Both the position numbers and the translations under genes were made by a program. The notes beneath the pieces were generated by a model. That model saw only the letters and a list, made by a program, of their open reading frames with translations, ran no database searches and was not told where the DNA came from. DNA of 64,000 nt from Leguminivora glycinivorella (Eukaryota; Arthropoda; Insecta; Lepidoptera; Tortricidae), in NCBI RefSeq assembly GCF_023078275.1, contig NC_062991.1, positions 4,898,001 to 4,962,000 of the forward strand. The letters run 5' to 3'. Below are positions 31,401-39,089 of the stretch, in pieces; within the stretch, counting starts at the first letter, position 1; every line of letters starts with the position of its first letter.

Positions 31401-31839
31401 TATAACCTAATGGTCTAATTTGACCGTAATCATATACTGTTAAAACTAAATCACAACTCCGTAACGGTACCGACTGGAAACACTTCTCGTACACCTTGTC
31501 ACTAACACATGATAAAGCGCACCCCGAGTCAATCTCCATTATAAGACGAATATTGTTTACACTGATTGCTATGCTCACCGGTTTGTAATCTGCTAAGGAC
31601 ATCTGATTAATACACTCGTCCTCAGGAAACTCTTGCTCCTCCATGGGTTGATATTCGTTGTTTTGTAGCCAATATGCATTAGTACTGCGGCGTGGGCCTC
31701 CGCTGCGCCCGCGCGGCCACCGCGACCGCGCCCCCGGCCAGTGGAGGCGCCGGCGTCTCGCCGCCTTCCTGCCGCCGCTCCGCCGATATCCTCCATCGGA
31801 TTCGGACAAACGCGTCTTAAATGACCCATCTTTCCACAC
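28405..31839 (-). CDS. pol: Pol polyprotein of the mag-like Ty3/gypsy element
   Basis: An uninterrupted 1144-codon frame. Protease has DSG at residues 104-106 (IMEIDSGCALS) and a distal LLGRQWM. Reverse transcriptase carries LDLSQAYSQV and the catalytic YDD at 391-393. RNase H carries SDAS (D539), E581 region HKEALS and TDHKPL. Integrase has an H-x3-H...C-x2-C zinc site (H761 to C794) and a DDE triad D825, D879, E915 with 35 residues between the last two. Residues 1-50 before the protease are arginine-rich and are probably not translated from this ATG, because Pol is normally made by frameshift from Gag. All catalytic residues are present, consistent with a young, possibly active copy. RNase H reads SPFAVRAIL where a glycine is usual. 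Confidence 0.92.
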   Translation of the reverse strand: MWKDGSFKTRLSESDGGYRRSGGRKAARRRRLHWPGARSRWPRGRSGGPRRSTNAYWLQNNEYQPMEEQEFPEDECINQMSLADYKPVSIAISVNNIRLIMEIDSGCALSCVSDKVYEKCFQSVPLRSCDLVLTVYDYGQIRPLGYINVSVECNNIKKNLDLYVIKGGNRETNLLGRQWMAHLGLRAEVPLPLNFVESGTENEIVNDIFSRHKELFDGGLGRFTGGTATLRVRPGAAAVFHRARPLPYALRERVDAELDSMLSAGVIEPVDASDWATPLVPIRKPDGSLRLCADYKVTLNKVLLVDKYPVPRLEDVFSSLSGSTYFSKLDLSQAYSQVVLDDESKKYTVINTHRGLFSYNRLVFGLASSPGIFQRLMSTLLQGIDNVVVFYDDILITGSNLKQHLITVNTVLDRLQAHGLKLKKEKCVFLQDKVRYLGYVIDKSGLSVDKSKIKPILEMPYPSNVSQLRSFLGMVNFYAKFVKDLSNYLAPLHALLQKYTRWQWGEKQIDAFNRVKSMLSSAEVLAHYDPGLDVVVTSDASPFAVRAILAHRYADGSERPLAYASRALTAAERNYSQIHKEALSIYFAVKRFHQYLYGRRFSLRTDHKPLVSIFGPNVGVPSMTASRLQRWALCLSAYDFDIEYVKSEQNVADVLSRLIKAHKLSEVENEKREPEQTYLHFASDALLLDYKVLKNETKKDPLLSRVTSFILDGWPDAVDIEQLKPYFNRRNELYLELGVIMWGHRVVIPVGCQDKVIRELHETHMGVVKTKSLARSYAWFPGIDEAIERTCTACGVCAATASAPPAQAPRAWPWPERPWTRLHIDFLGPLAGIMYLVIVDACSKWIEVIKMASTTAAAVISKLREIWARFGIPKQVVSDNGPPFTSQEFGFFMKNNGVEHIFTAPYHPSSNGAAEGAVKICKHVLLKAQKQQLDAEVALSRFLLIYRNTVHSTTGDSPANILQGRGLRTRLDCLKPERGAHAREAQARQQRAAGGAHRSFLAGDTIWYRNYSSRNADKWLEGTIKESLGSSDYALETSKGEIVHRHVDQIKRRSRNSLWLFPGGEAQSGATGSSSPGSAGPERRRLTRLRGISLLGFEIHQYDMDLKKCFFLTRAISFFFLVIKIKFRVLSISSEKYTTGVKIL

Positions 31840-32009
31840 CTACTGCACACGAAACTCTGGAATCTGCATTCACTAAAGTTATGATAACGGTCCCCGCACG
31901 CCGTGCACCCGTTTTTAAAATGCACTGCCGCCATGTTTGCATGTTGTCGTGAGGCGCCCGCAAATTGCGATGTGTTCGGCCTGGCTGTGCTCGTACCCGC
32001 ATGATGCAC
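31593..32009 (-). CDS. gag: Gag nucleocapsid part (two CCHC zinc knuckles), shifted frame
   Basis: The frame contains CTACGDRYHNFSEC and CSRCGKMGHLRRVC, both C-x2-C-x4-H-x4-C zinc knuckles that bind retroelement RNA, then a Gly/Arg-rich tail GRGRGRGGRAG. It lies +1 relative to the capsid frame before it and -1 relative to the protease frame after it. The second shift can be the normal Gag-Pol frameshift. The first breaks Gag between capsid and nucleocapsid and is more likely a mutation or an assembly error. Confidence 0.75.
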   Translation of the reverse strand: MHHAGTSTARPNTSQFAGASRQHANMAAVHFKNGCTACGDRYHNFSECRFQSFVCSRCGKMGHLRRVCPNPMEDIGGAAAGRRRDAGASTGRGRGRGGRAGAAEAHAAVLMHIGYKTTNINPWRSKSFLRTSVLIRCP

Positions 32010-32577
32010 CCTCCGCCGACGTCCCCGCGCCCCCGCTAGGCTCCACCGCTAGTGCATCTCTTTCCGCCGCCTCCAGGTTCGATGCGATAGATACAGCCTT
32101 TTCGAAATCTAACTCTGATTCGGTAAATAATCTTTGCCGAAATAAATCATTATTTATTCCACATGCAAATTGATCGCGCAAATTATCATTAAGTGTTGTT
32201 GAAAAATCACAATAGCGAGATAACTTCTTTAATTCTGCTACATAATCCTTTATAGACTGACCTTTGACCTGACGACATTGACGAAAGCGAAAACGTTCCG
32301 CCAATACAGACGGTGGCGGTTGGAGATGATTTTCCATTGTTTTCACAACCTCAGCGTATGTTAATTCTGATGGCTTTTTAGGGCTACATAGGGTTACCAT
32401 TAGCTCATATGCTGCATCACCGATGGCCGAGATTAATATCGGTAGCTTCATGTCGTCCGTGACCGAGTTGACCTTGTAAAACATTTCCACTCTGTCCACA
32501 TATACTCGCCAATTCCCGTTGGTTAAATCAAATTCACTTAACTTGCCGATAGTCGATACCTTCGACATGATGTACAC
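31915..32577 (-). CDS. gag: Gag capsid part of the mag-like element
   Basis: The frame starts at 32577 (MYIMSKVSTIGKL; the methionine at 32568 is the better start) 45 bases inside the 5' LTR. It encodes the retrotransposon Gag fold: WRVYVDRVEMFYKVN, then AERFRFRQCRQVKGQSIKDY, then DNLRDQFACGINND. The authentic sequence extends to about 32020 (AVEPSGGAGTSAEG). Beyond that the frame is the wrong one, and the protein homology moves to the +1 frame. Confidence 0.8.
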   Translation of the reverse strand: MYIMSKVSTIGKLSEFDLTNGNWRVYVDRVEMFYKVNSVTDDMKLPILISAIGDAAYELMVTLCSPKKPSELTYAEVVKTMENHLQPPPSVLAERFRFRQCRQVKGQSIKDYVAELKKLSRYCDFSTTLNDNLRDQFACGINNDLFRQRLFTESELDFEKAVSIASNLEAAERDALAVEPSGGAGTSAEGASCGYEHSQAEHIAICGRLTTTCKHGGSAF

Positions 32578-32622
32578 GCGCGATCTTCAAGAAAAAACTG
32601 TATTTTTCCAGCCCGTCGCCAG

Positions 32623-32711
32623 TGTTAAATAAAAGACTAGGTGTGGTATTGTAGATGACCATTTAATGACTAACTGTCAAACGATACTTATGTCTACCTA
32701 CATACATAACA
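32623..32711 (-). repeat. 5' LTR of the mag-like element
   Basis: 89 bp. It should contain the promoter for the element's transcription on the minus strand; no clear TATA box was assigned. Confidence 0.92.
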
Positions 32712-32716
32712 AGGAG

Positions 32717-34480
32717 AAGAAGTGGAGAGATGTACTGTACAGGTTGCTGAATATTATCCAGTTCTTAGCCAAACAGAATCTGGCCTTCAGAGGACATCGA
32801 GAAGACATTCGAGGAGATGATAGTGGCAATCGCGGGAACTTTTTGGAGTTAGTGCACCTCCTAGCTAAATACGACCCTCTTTTAATGGAACACCTGACAA
32901 AGATAAAGCTGGGAGCTAGGGTTTCAGTTTCGTATCTATCTCCAGAAACCCAGAATGAATTTATTAACTTACTGGGACAGCAAGTTCGATCCACCATTAT
33001 CCGTCGTATACAACAAGCTAAATATTATTGCGTAATCTTCGACAGTACACCAGACATCTCCCACAATGACCAAATGAGCCAAGTTCTGCGATACGTGCAT
33101 ATCGAAGGAGAAAAAGTCGCCGTGGTAGAATCTTTCATTGATTTCTTCGAACCAAAAGGAAAAAATGCAGAAGATCTCAGCAACGATATAATCGCGAAGA
33201 TAACATCAGACGGACTGGACATACAGAATTTGAGAGGACAGGCTTATGACAATGCTGCCACCATGTCAGGGATCCACAATGGAGTTCAAGCCCGGATTAA
33301 AGCACTGAATCCGAAAGCTATATTCGTTGCATGCACAAACCACTCACTAAACTTGGCTGGGGTACACGCTGCTTCTGAATCAGTGGATTCCGTGACGTTT
33401 TTTGGAACTCTGGAGAAGCTATTTGCCTTCTTTTCTGCATCAACTGCTCGATGGAACGCTTTGGTTGCCGTCACAGGTCAAGCAGTGAAACGAGTCACTA
33501 AAACGCGCTGGAGCGCTAGACATGTAGCTGTCAAGATGCTTAAAAATAAGTTTGAGGTAGTTCTTGAGGTACTGGAACAATTAACAGATTCATCTCAAAC
33601 TTTCGAAACAAGATCGGGAGCCAGTCTTCTCCTGACAGCCATGCAGTCATTTAACTTCCTAACTTTTCTTGGCTTTTGGGCTGCAATGCTACCTGAAGTA
33701 GATGACGCACAGATTTACCTGCAACAAAGAGGACTTAGTGTGGATAGGTGTGCTCAGAAGCTCTGCGCTTTGAAAACCCTTTTAATGGAAAGTAGAAACC
33801 GTTTCGTGCAAGAAGCAATTGACTTTGCTAAGACTGTCTGCGAAAAACTCGGAATCGAACTCAAAACGAGAAGAATTCGCAGGAAAAAACGCATGCATGG
33901 CGATGAATCTTCTGAAGATGCAGCTTTGTCTCACGAGCAGGAAATCCGACGAGAGGTGTTCGCATCATTCGACAAGATCATTCAAGAAATGACGACTCGA
34001 TTCCAGCAACTTCAAGAAATATCGGACAAGTTCGGATTTTTGATGCCAGCAAAACTTTTGGACAGCGAGTTCGAGTGTGATCTTTCCCATGTATTAGAAG
34101 ACATCGACAGGGACGAGTTTCAGATGGAGCGGAAGCGACTCCAGCAGTTTGTTGCCTGTTCTGAATCAGACGAAAATATAAGTGGTAAAGGACCACTGGA
34201 GCTCCTCCAGTTCATTCAAAAACTAAATCTCGGAATTTCGGTTCCAAATATAGTCGTCTTGATTCGTATATATTTGACTTTAGCGATTAGTGTTGCAAGT
34301 TGTGAGAGAAGTTTCTCGAAGTTGAAGCTAATAAAAAATTACCTCAGATCTACTATGAGCACCGCTAGACTATCAAATTTGGCTATATTGTCGATTGAAC
34401 AAGAATTGGCTGCTAATATTGATTTTGACAAAGTTATTTCTGACTTCGCTGCTCATAAGGCCCGTAGAATCCGCTTGTAA
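32717..34480 (+). CDS. hAT/ZMYM1-like transposase-type protein, 3' part
   Basis: Downstream of the mag-like insertion the frame resumes at 32717 with KKWRDVLYRLLN. An ATG at 32666 lies in the LTR and is fortuitous. The body is a hAT RNase-H-fold transposase: YYCVIFDSTPD holds the first catalytic Asp (D126 counting from 32666), GQAYDNAATMSG the second (D195), and SVASCERSFSKLKLIKNYLR the Glu (E547) within the C-terminal hAT dimerisation region. The DUF4371-like stretch (FRGHRED...NRGNFLELVHLLAKYDPLL) precedes them. No stop or frameshift occurs over 588 codons, so the gene was intact before the insertion. AATAAA lies at 34505-34510. Confidence 0.8.
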   Translation, partial: KKWRDVLYRLLNIIQFLAKQNLAFRGHREDIRGDDSGNRGNFLELVHLLAKYDPLLMEHLTKIKLGARVSVSYLSPETQNEFINLLGQQVRSTIIRRIQQAKYYCVIFDSTPDISHNDQMSQVLRYVHIEGEKVAVVESFIDFFEPKGKNAEDLSNDIIAKITSDGLDIQNLRGQAYDNAATMSGIHNGVQARIKALNPKAIFVACTNHSLNLAGVHAASESVDSVTFFGTLEKLFAFFSASTARWNALVAVTGQAVKRVTKTRWSARHVAVKMLKNKFEVVLEVLEQLTDSSQTFETRSGASLLLTAMQSFNFLTFLGFWAAMLPEVDDAQIYLQQRGLSVDRCAQKLCALKTLLMESRNRFVQEAIDFAKTVCEKLGIELKTRRIRRKKRMHGDESSEDAALSHEQEIRREVFASFDKIIQEMTTRFQQLQEISDKFGFLMPAKLLDSEFECDLSHVLEDIDRDEFQMERKRLQQFVACSESDENISGKGPLELLQFIQKLNLGISVPNIVVLIRIYLTLAISVASCERSFSKLKLIKNYLRSTMSTARLSNLAILSIEQELAANIDFDKVISDFAAHKARRIRL

Positions 34481-34559
34481 AACCGCTCATACTATTTTAC
34501 CTTGAATAAAAGATACCTCATTGCCTGTGAAATTTAATTTTAATTAAGCACCTATAGAA

Positions 34560-34621
34560 TGGGGGCGGCAAAACGGGTCTCCCGCCCCAGGCGCCGAGAT
34601 GGCACGCCACGCCACTGTCCT
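34560..34621 (+). mobile_element. Candidate right terminus of the hAT element
   Basis: GGGGGCGGCAAAACGGG, CTCCCGCCCCAGGCGCCGAG and CGCCACGCCACTG resemble the GC-rich ends that I associate with ZMYM1-like hAT elements (inverted: CAGTGGCGTGGCG). No matching left end was found. Confidence 0.35.
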
Positions 34622-34735
34622 GCAACTTTATGGTAATATTGGTAACACAAGTGCAAGCAGATAGGAAAAGTTATGGTGGGGCACATCCTACCTAAAATTG
34701 TAGGACAATTTCAACGACACTGTCGAGTGAACTAA

Positions 34736-35047
34736 TCTAACCACAAAATTAAAATTTTGAAAAAACCCCCGACTGCGACATAGTAGACCGATTTTCATGA
34801 AACATGGCTAAGAACACTCCCGACTAACTTAGCTTTCAGACAAAAAAAAAACTAAATTTAAATCGGTTCATCCGTTCGGGAGCTACGATGCCACAGACAG
34901 ACACACAGACAGACAGACACACACAGACAAACAGACAGACAGACAGACATACAGACAGACGGACAGACAGACAGACAGACAGACGGACACACACAGACAG
35001 ACACGTCAAACTTATAACACCCCGTTATTTTTGCGTCGGGGGTTAAA
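34736..35047 (+). repeat. GTCGGGGGTT-family repeat with expanded (CAGA)n
   Basis: CTAACCACAAAATTAAAATT, AACACTCCCGACTAACTTAG, TCGGTTCATCCGTTCGGGAG, a ~110-bp CAGACAGA tract and the end AACACCCCGTTATTTTTGCG / TCGGGGGTTAAAAA. Confidence 0.7.
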
Positions 35048-35181
35048 AAATGAAGGAAGCCATTTATCCAATAATATAATACTTTGTCAAAATAGTAATA
35101 CAAAATGTCCCGTTTAGTTACATGAAATTAGTAATACCTTGTGGGTATATTTTAGATTATCATCACTTACCATCAGTCAGA

Positions 35182-35283
35182 CCCTTTAGCACAACTTGCC
35201 TTGTCGCGCGGGAGTCCATACATCAAGCGCGACTTCAAGTATGGACTCGCGCGCGACAAGGCAAGTTGTGCTAGAGGGGCAGG
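35182..35283. mobile_element. Palindromic MITE, CAACTTGCCTTGTCGCGCG family, copy 1
   Basis: CCCTTTAGCACAACTTGCCT and TGTCGCGCGGGAGTCCATAC pair with GTATGGACTCGCGCGCGACA and AGGCAAGTTGTGCTAGAGGG. The ~15-base loop is CATCAAGCGCGACTTCAA. A near-identical copy is at 60310-60414. Confidence 0.8.
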
Positions 35284-35738
35284 TGTGATCGTGGTCAAAC
35301 GTCTACCTATTCAAACTTTAAAAAAAAATCATAGCACTTCCTTTAGCGCAATGGAAAAAAATCTTTATAATATAATTATTATAACACTAACACGTTTTGG
35401 ACACTCAGAATTAGGAGGGCATTGTATTATTAAACTCTAGCACACCACTTCGCTGTCAAGTAAACGCGGCAAATCTTAGTATTGTAGGTGCCAAGAGTTA
35501 ACTTCCCAGAGCTTGCATTTCGCGCATTTTCCTATTTACTGACAGCATGAGTGTCTGATTTTATAAAAAAAAAAAATTAAGCTGTTTATTTCAGTCATTT
35601 TTTATATTATAAAATATGTAAAATAAAATAAAAAATCCTTTCATTAAAACATGGTGACCCTAGTCGTAAGTTCAGCTCAAAGGGGCAATTCCTAGTTCAT
35701 TTCATTGCGAACAAACGTCTTTCCAGTAATTTTAATAT

Positions 35739-36264
35739 TTAAGAGGATACGGTAGCGAAAATGCTAAAATGGAAAGGAGCCCCCCTTTCAACTTGGGAAT
35801 TTTAGTTAAATATACAAGTGTTATTAACTAGATTTATCGAAAAAAAAATTGTCCATTAAGAACAACTCAGTCAAAAGATATTTCAAAAAAATCTTTAAAA
35901 TCGAGGTTCCGCTCCGCTCTCGACTCTTTCCTCCTTCAAAACTTAATCAATTGGAACGAAATTTGAGAATCTGAATAACAATGAAATAATCTATGTCGGA
36001 CCGTTTAGCTTTTTTGGTCAGTTGTTACCAATCTTAAGTATCACACCTTTTTTTGCGCCACAATAAAAAAAGGCCGTTTTTGGAAATTTTTGATTGGCTC
36101 TAGAGTCTTTAAAAAGAAAAATATCAAAAAAATCAAAACGGTCCGACACAGATAAAAATAATAACAATCTGTGTTGAAAAAATCATTGCTCTATCTTCAA
36201 AAACCAGGGAGGAAATAGTCGAGAGCGTTTGTATGGAGAATTGACCCCTACCGTATCGTCTTAA
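35739..36264. mobile_element. TTAA-flanked MITE
   Basis: The left end GAGGATACGGTAG and the right end CTACCGTATCGTC are inverted with one mismatch. TTAA stands at both borders (35739-35742, 36261-36264). A TTAA target is typical of piggyBac-type elements, although these ends do not start with the usual CCC. No transposase. Confidence 0.5.
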
Positions 36265-36360
36265 CTTCTTAGAATATGTAATTCCAAGCGATTCCATTAA
36301 AGGAGACGGTAAAGATAGCGGAAGGAACTGTTGAAAACTTTTTTCTTGTTAATACATTTC

Positions 36361-36509
36361 AAGGGAGTAATGAGAGGGGAAAACCGAGAAGGTTGGACTG
36401 TGTGAGAGATGATATGAAACGAAAGGAGGTTAATGATGACGGTCGATAGAAGTATGGAAGAGGAAGACATACTGCGTCGATATCTGATGACTGGAATTAG
36501 GGCAAATAT
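36361..36509 (+). pseudogene. Degenerate LINE polyprotein C-terminal scrap
   Basis: Frames encode TRRLDCVRDDMKRKEVNDDG then KYGRGRHTASISDDWN-like residues. The RRWxDCVREDMK...ADR..W pattern of RTE-type tails is visible, with a stop and shifts. Confidence 0.4.
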
Positions 36510-36780
36510 TATTATTATTATTTTTTCTTTGGCTTTTACTCCCTGCCAATTGCACAGGGTGAATTTGCCAATGTCAGTGTTGGCTTGGTGTTACCGTAGT
36601 GTTGACTTCCACACGTGAGGAGAATGTTCGGTATTTTTTTTTTGTAATACATATATTTTTTTGATGAAGGATGTGGAGGGAAAACCTAAAACAAAACATT
36701 TGTTATGAACGTCACTGACAAACACATGACAACACTCAAATAATTTTAATAACAAAACTACCGTGAGACACTGACATTCA

Positions 36781-36942
36781 ACATGTAAAATCAGGTAAGT
36801 AACTCAAGCTAAGTTGTCGAGGATCGCTCGGTCACGAGGAGCATTTTCATTGGGCATCGCGCGTGCTCAATGAAAATGCTCCTCGTTACGGAGCGAACAC
36901 TCGACAATTTAACCGAGTTACCCGATTTGACATGTTTAATAG
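36781..36942. mobile_element. Foldback repeat, ~70-bp arms
   Basis: ACATGTAAAATCAGGTAA, then AAGTTGTCGAG, then GAGGAGCATTTTCATTG on the left pair with CAATGAAAATGCTCCTCG, CTCGACAATTTAACC and GATTTGACATGT on the right. Confidence 0.7.
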
Positions 36943-37150
36943 GGCAAATAATGATGACATTTTAAGAATAGAAAATATTAACTTTTACTTCATGCTATAG
37001 AATATGTAGTACCAGAACACGAGTCTAATGTAAAAGTGTTCAGATATTTTTGTTTGTGTTTGTTAATTTTTTTGTCCTACCGGTCTATCCGAAGTGACAA
37101 TCGTTATCTTAGTTTTCTAAGTAATAGTACATAAATCGGTTTACAAGTTA

Positions 37151-37373
37151 CTAGCTTTTGCCCGCGACTTCGCACGCGTTAAATTCAAGCTCCATACAAA
37201 CTTCCACACCCCATGTTGGGGTTGGGTTAGAAAGAGACAAAAAGTAGCCAATGTCACTCTCCATCCCTTTAACTGTCTCCACTTAAAAAATCACGTCAAT
37301 TCGTCGCTCCGTTTTGCCGTGAAAGACGGACAAACAGACACACACACTTTCCCATTTATAATATTAGTATAGA
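37151..37373 (-). mobile_element. Helitron-like non-autonomous element, copy 3
   Basis: On the minus strand TCTATACTAATATTATAAAT to GCGGGCAAAAGCTAG (terminal CTAG at 37154-37151). Confidence 0.6.
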
Positions 37374-37609
37374 TCACAAATACCCCACACGACAGGAATA
37401 GGCAAATACCATTTTCTACGTATAATGCAGGTCCTATTTCCGTAATAACTATTCCCGGAATAATAATATGAATAGAATACAAAACGGGAAAATATTAAAC
37501 GGCATTCTCATTTTAAGTGTGTGCAGTGAACGGGTTAAAATTGTGATTCTATAAACTGAACTGCAAATATAACTGTTCTGCTGTTAAAAACAATAGTTAT
37601 TTGTTTTAC

Positions 37610-38035
37610 AATGGGGCAAAGTTGTTGTTTAACCGCACGTGCCAATATTGATACCCGAGGAAGCGAAAGATTCCAATATTGAACCGCAAGCGTAACGAGT
37701 GGTTCAAAAAGTGGAATCTTGAGCGTTGCGAGGGTTTCAAGGCACGAAGGTTAAACAAACTTTGCCACCGAGTGAAACACAACATTTTTCACCACACCAA
37801 CACGAACAAAATACTGATTATAAAATGTAAAACTAAATCAAATCCATCAATCTATTCAATATTTATTATTCAAAATCATCATTTATAGGTAAATTCTACC
37901 AGCCAGCTTAAGACATCAAGTTATAATTTGTATGAAATTACTTTGCACCCTTGTGGATAAAATGCAATTTTGTTATTTGTTTTCGAATAGCAAAGTAAGC
38001 CTTTACCAGTTGGTGTGGTGAAAAAAGTTTTTCAG
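37610..38035 (+). repeat. GGCAAAGTTGTTGTTTAACC-family repeat, copy 1
   Basis: GTGCCAATATTGATACCCGA, GGTTTCAAGGCACGAAGGTT, AACAAACTTTGCCACCGAGT, AAAATCATCATTTATAGGTA and CAGTTGGTGTGGTGAAAAAA. Other copies: 59115-59680 and parts at 54160-54735. GTTTAACC and GGTTAAAC are inverted, so the left half is a foldback. Confidence 0.6.
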
Positions 38036-38165
38036 TACAGATGGTGTTTTTACGCACTAGTGCGAGAAGTGGGTCATTATATGCCAGGTTGAAACTTCTG
38101 AGTGCTATGTGTACCTACTGAGAAACGTCGTACGATTCACGTGCGAAAAGGATTTTTTTTAATAC

Positions 38166-38265
38166 TACGTCGGTGGCAAACAAGCATACGGTCCGCCTGA
38201 TGTAAAGCGGTCACCGTAACCTATGGACGCCTGCAACACAGTGTCACATGCATGTGTCAAATTCG
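38166..38265 (-). repeat. Jockey/CR1-like LINE 3' end (copy 3)
   Basis: ACTACGTCGGTGGCAAACAA, GCATACGGTCCGCCTGATG and GGTCACCGTAACCTATGGAC are the inverse of the 3' untranslated region at 1990-2094. Confidence 0.6.
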
Positions 38266-38274
38266 TAACTCGTG

Positions 38275-38475
38275 TCGCTATAAATCCTTTTCCGCTTCCC
38301 TCCGGTCGTGTTTTAATTTATCGCCACTCATTTCTAACTTCCATTTTTACGCACTTGTATCGTAATGTAGTAATTTAAGTGACTGTGCATGAGAGGCATT
38401 AAAACACTCGTAGTTTAACTTATCACCACTCGTGTGGAACTTCTTCTTTTCCGCACTTGTATCGTAATGTACTGT
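38275..38475. repeat. GATACAAGTGCGGAAAAG-family MITE fragments
   Basis: TTATCGCCACTCATTTCTAA, GCACTTGTATCGTAATGTAG and again CTTCTTTTCCGCACTTGTAT then CGTAATGTA. Two partial right arms in tandem. Confidence 0.45.
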
Positions 38476-38614
38476 TAGTCTAATATTACAACTACAACAC
38501 ATTGTTACAATTTATGATCAGTAAGTTTGTCATTGTCACATAATTACGTACCAATATCAAAGTTATTTTAGTATCTTATATGTGGTTTCCTCCATTTATG
38601 AAACTATATTTACC

Positions 38615-38685
38615 TCATTAGACTTATATTGACCGGGATATAGACCGTGATTACCTTTTTGATTTTTGTCGAGCTCCCGATATTT
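38615..38685 (-). repeat. 71-bp inverted flank of the Penelope-like copy (left)
   Basis: TTGACCGGGATATAGACCGT, then GATTACCTTTTTGATTTTTG, then TCGAGCTCCCGATATTT is the exact inverse, bar one base, of 41969-42039. Confidence 0.85.
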
Positions 38686-38727
38686 AGAGAGACAACCAGC
38701 GTTTATGCCGTACGTAAAGGGAGTGAC
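38686..38727 (+). pseudogene. Penelope-like polyprotein, part left of the MITE
   Basis: Encodes ERQPAFMPYVKGVT, equivalent to ERRPAILPFVRGVT in the copy at 13.5 kb. It ends at the 8-bp target duplication (38720-38727). Confidence 0.75.
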
Positions 38728-39089
38728 TAGAGATGGGTCGTGGGTAAATACCCAATCTACCCACCCAGGTATTTACCCGGTAAATACCTATCTACCCGGT
38801 ATTTACCCGTATCTACCCAAATTGACGGGTAGATTCATTTCATGTTGGACATGCTGATTTGTGTTAAAATGGAGATAAATATTAAGTTAGTGGTTGTAAT
38901 TTTTATACACAATTTAAAACAAAACTGTTCAGTCAAATATACAATTAAGTTTACAGAAGTTTTAATGTATATTTTTTAAAAATAATTAAAAAAATATGTT
39001 TTATGTGTGCTTTTTAGATTGTATTAATTAGTCGTATTTATACGATAAAGATAAACTTCCTAGTACTGGTTGGAGGGGGTTATGGTGGG

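Larger units (their letters stand above)
27689..32711 (-). mobile_element. mag-like Ty3/gypsy LTR retrotransposon, complete
   Basis: Two 89-bp LTRs (27689-27777, 32623-32711) with TGTTA...TAACA ends differ at one base (27706 T, 32640 G). The target AGGAG is duplicated at 27684-27688 and 32712-32716. On the minus strand the 5' LTR is followed after one base by TGGCGACGGGC, a primer-binding site for a tRNA ending in GTCGCCA. GGTGGAGG precedes the 3' LTR as polypurine tract. The 4.8-kb interior encodes Gag with two zinc knuckles and Pol with protease, reverse transcriptase, RNase H and integrase; there is no env. Very short LTRs are, as I recall, characteristic of Bombyx mag (77 bp). Confidence 0.92.

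Noticed and set aside
31660..31760. Canonical -1 slippery heptamer for the Gag-Pol shift
   Set aside because: No X-XXY-YYZ heptamer followed by a clear stem-loop could be identified in the overlap.
34858..35103. Minus-strand frame rich in CVCPSVCLSVC
   Set aside because: Produced by the CAGACAGA microsatellite in the GTCGGGGGTT-family repeat.
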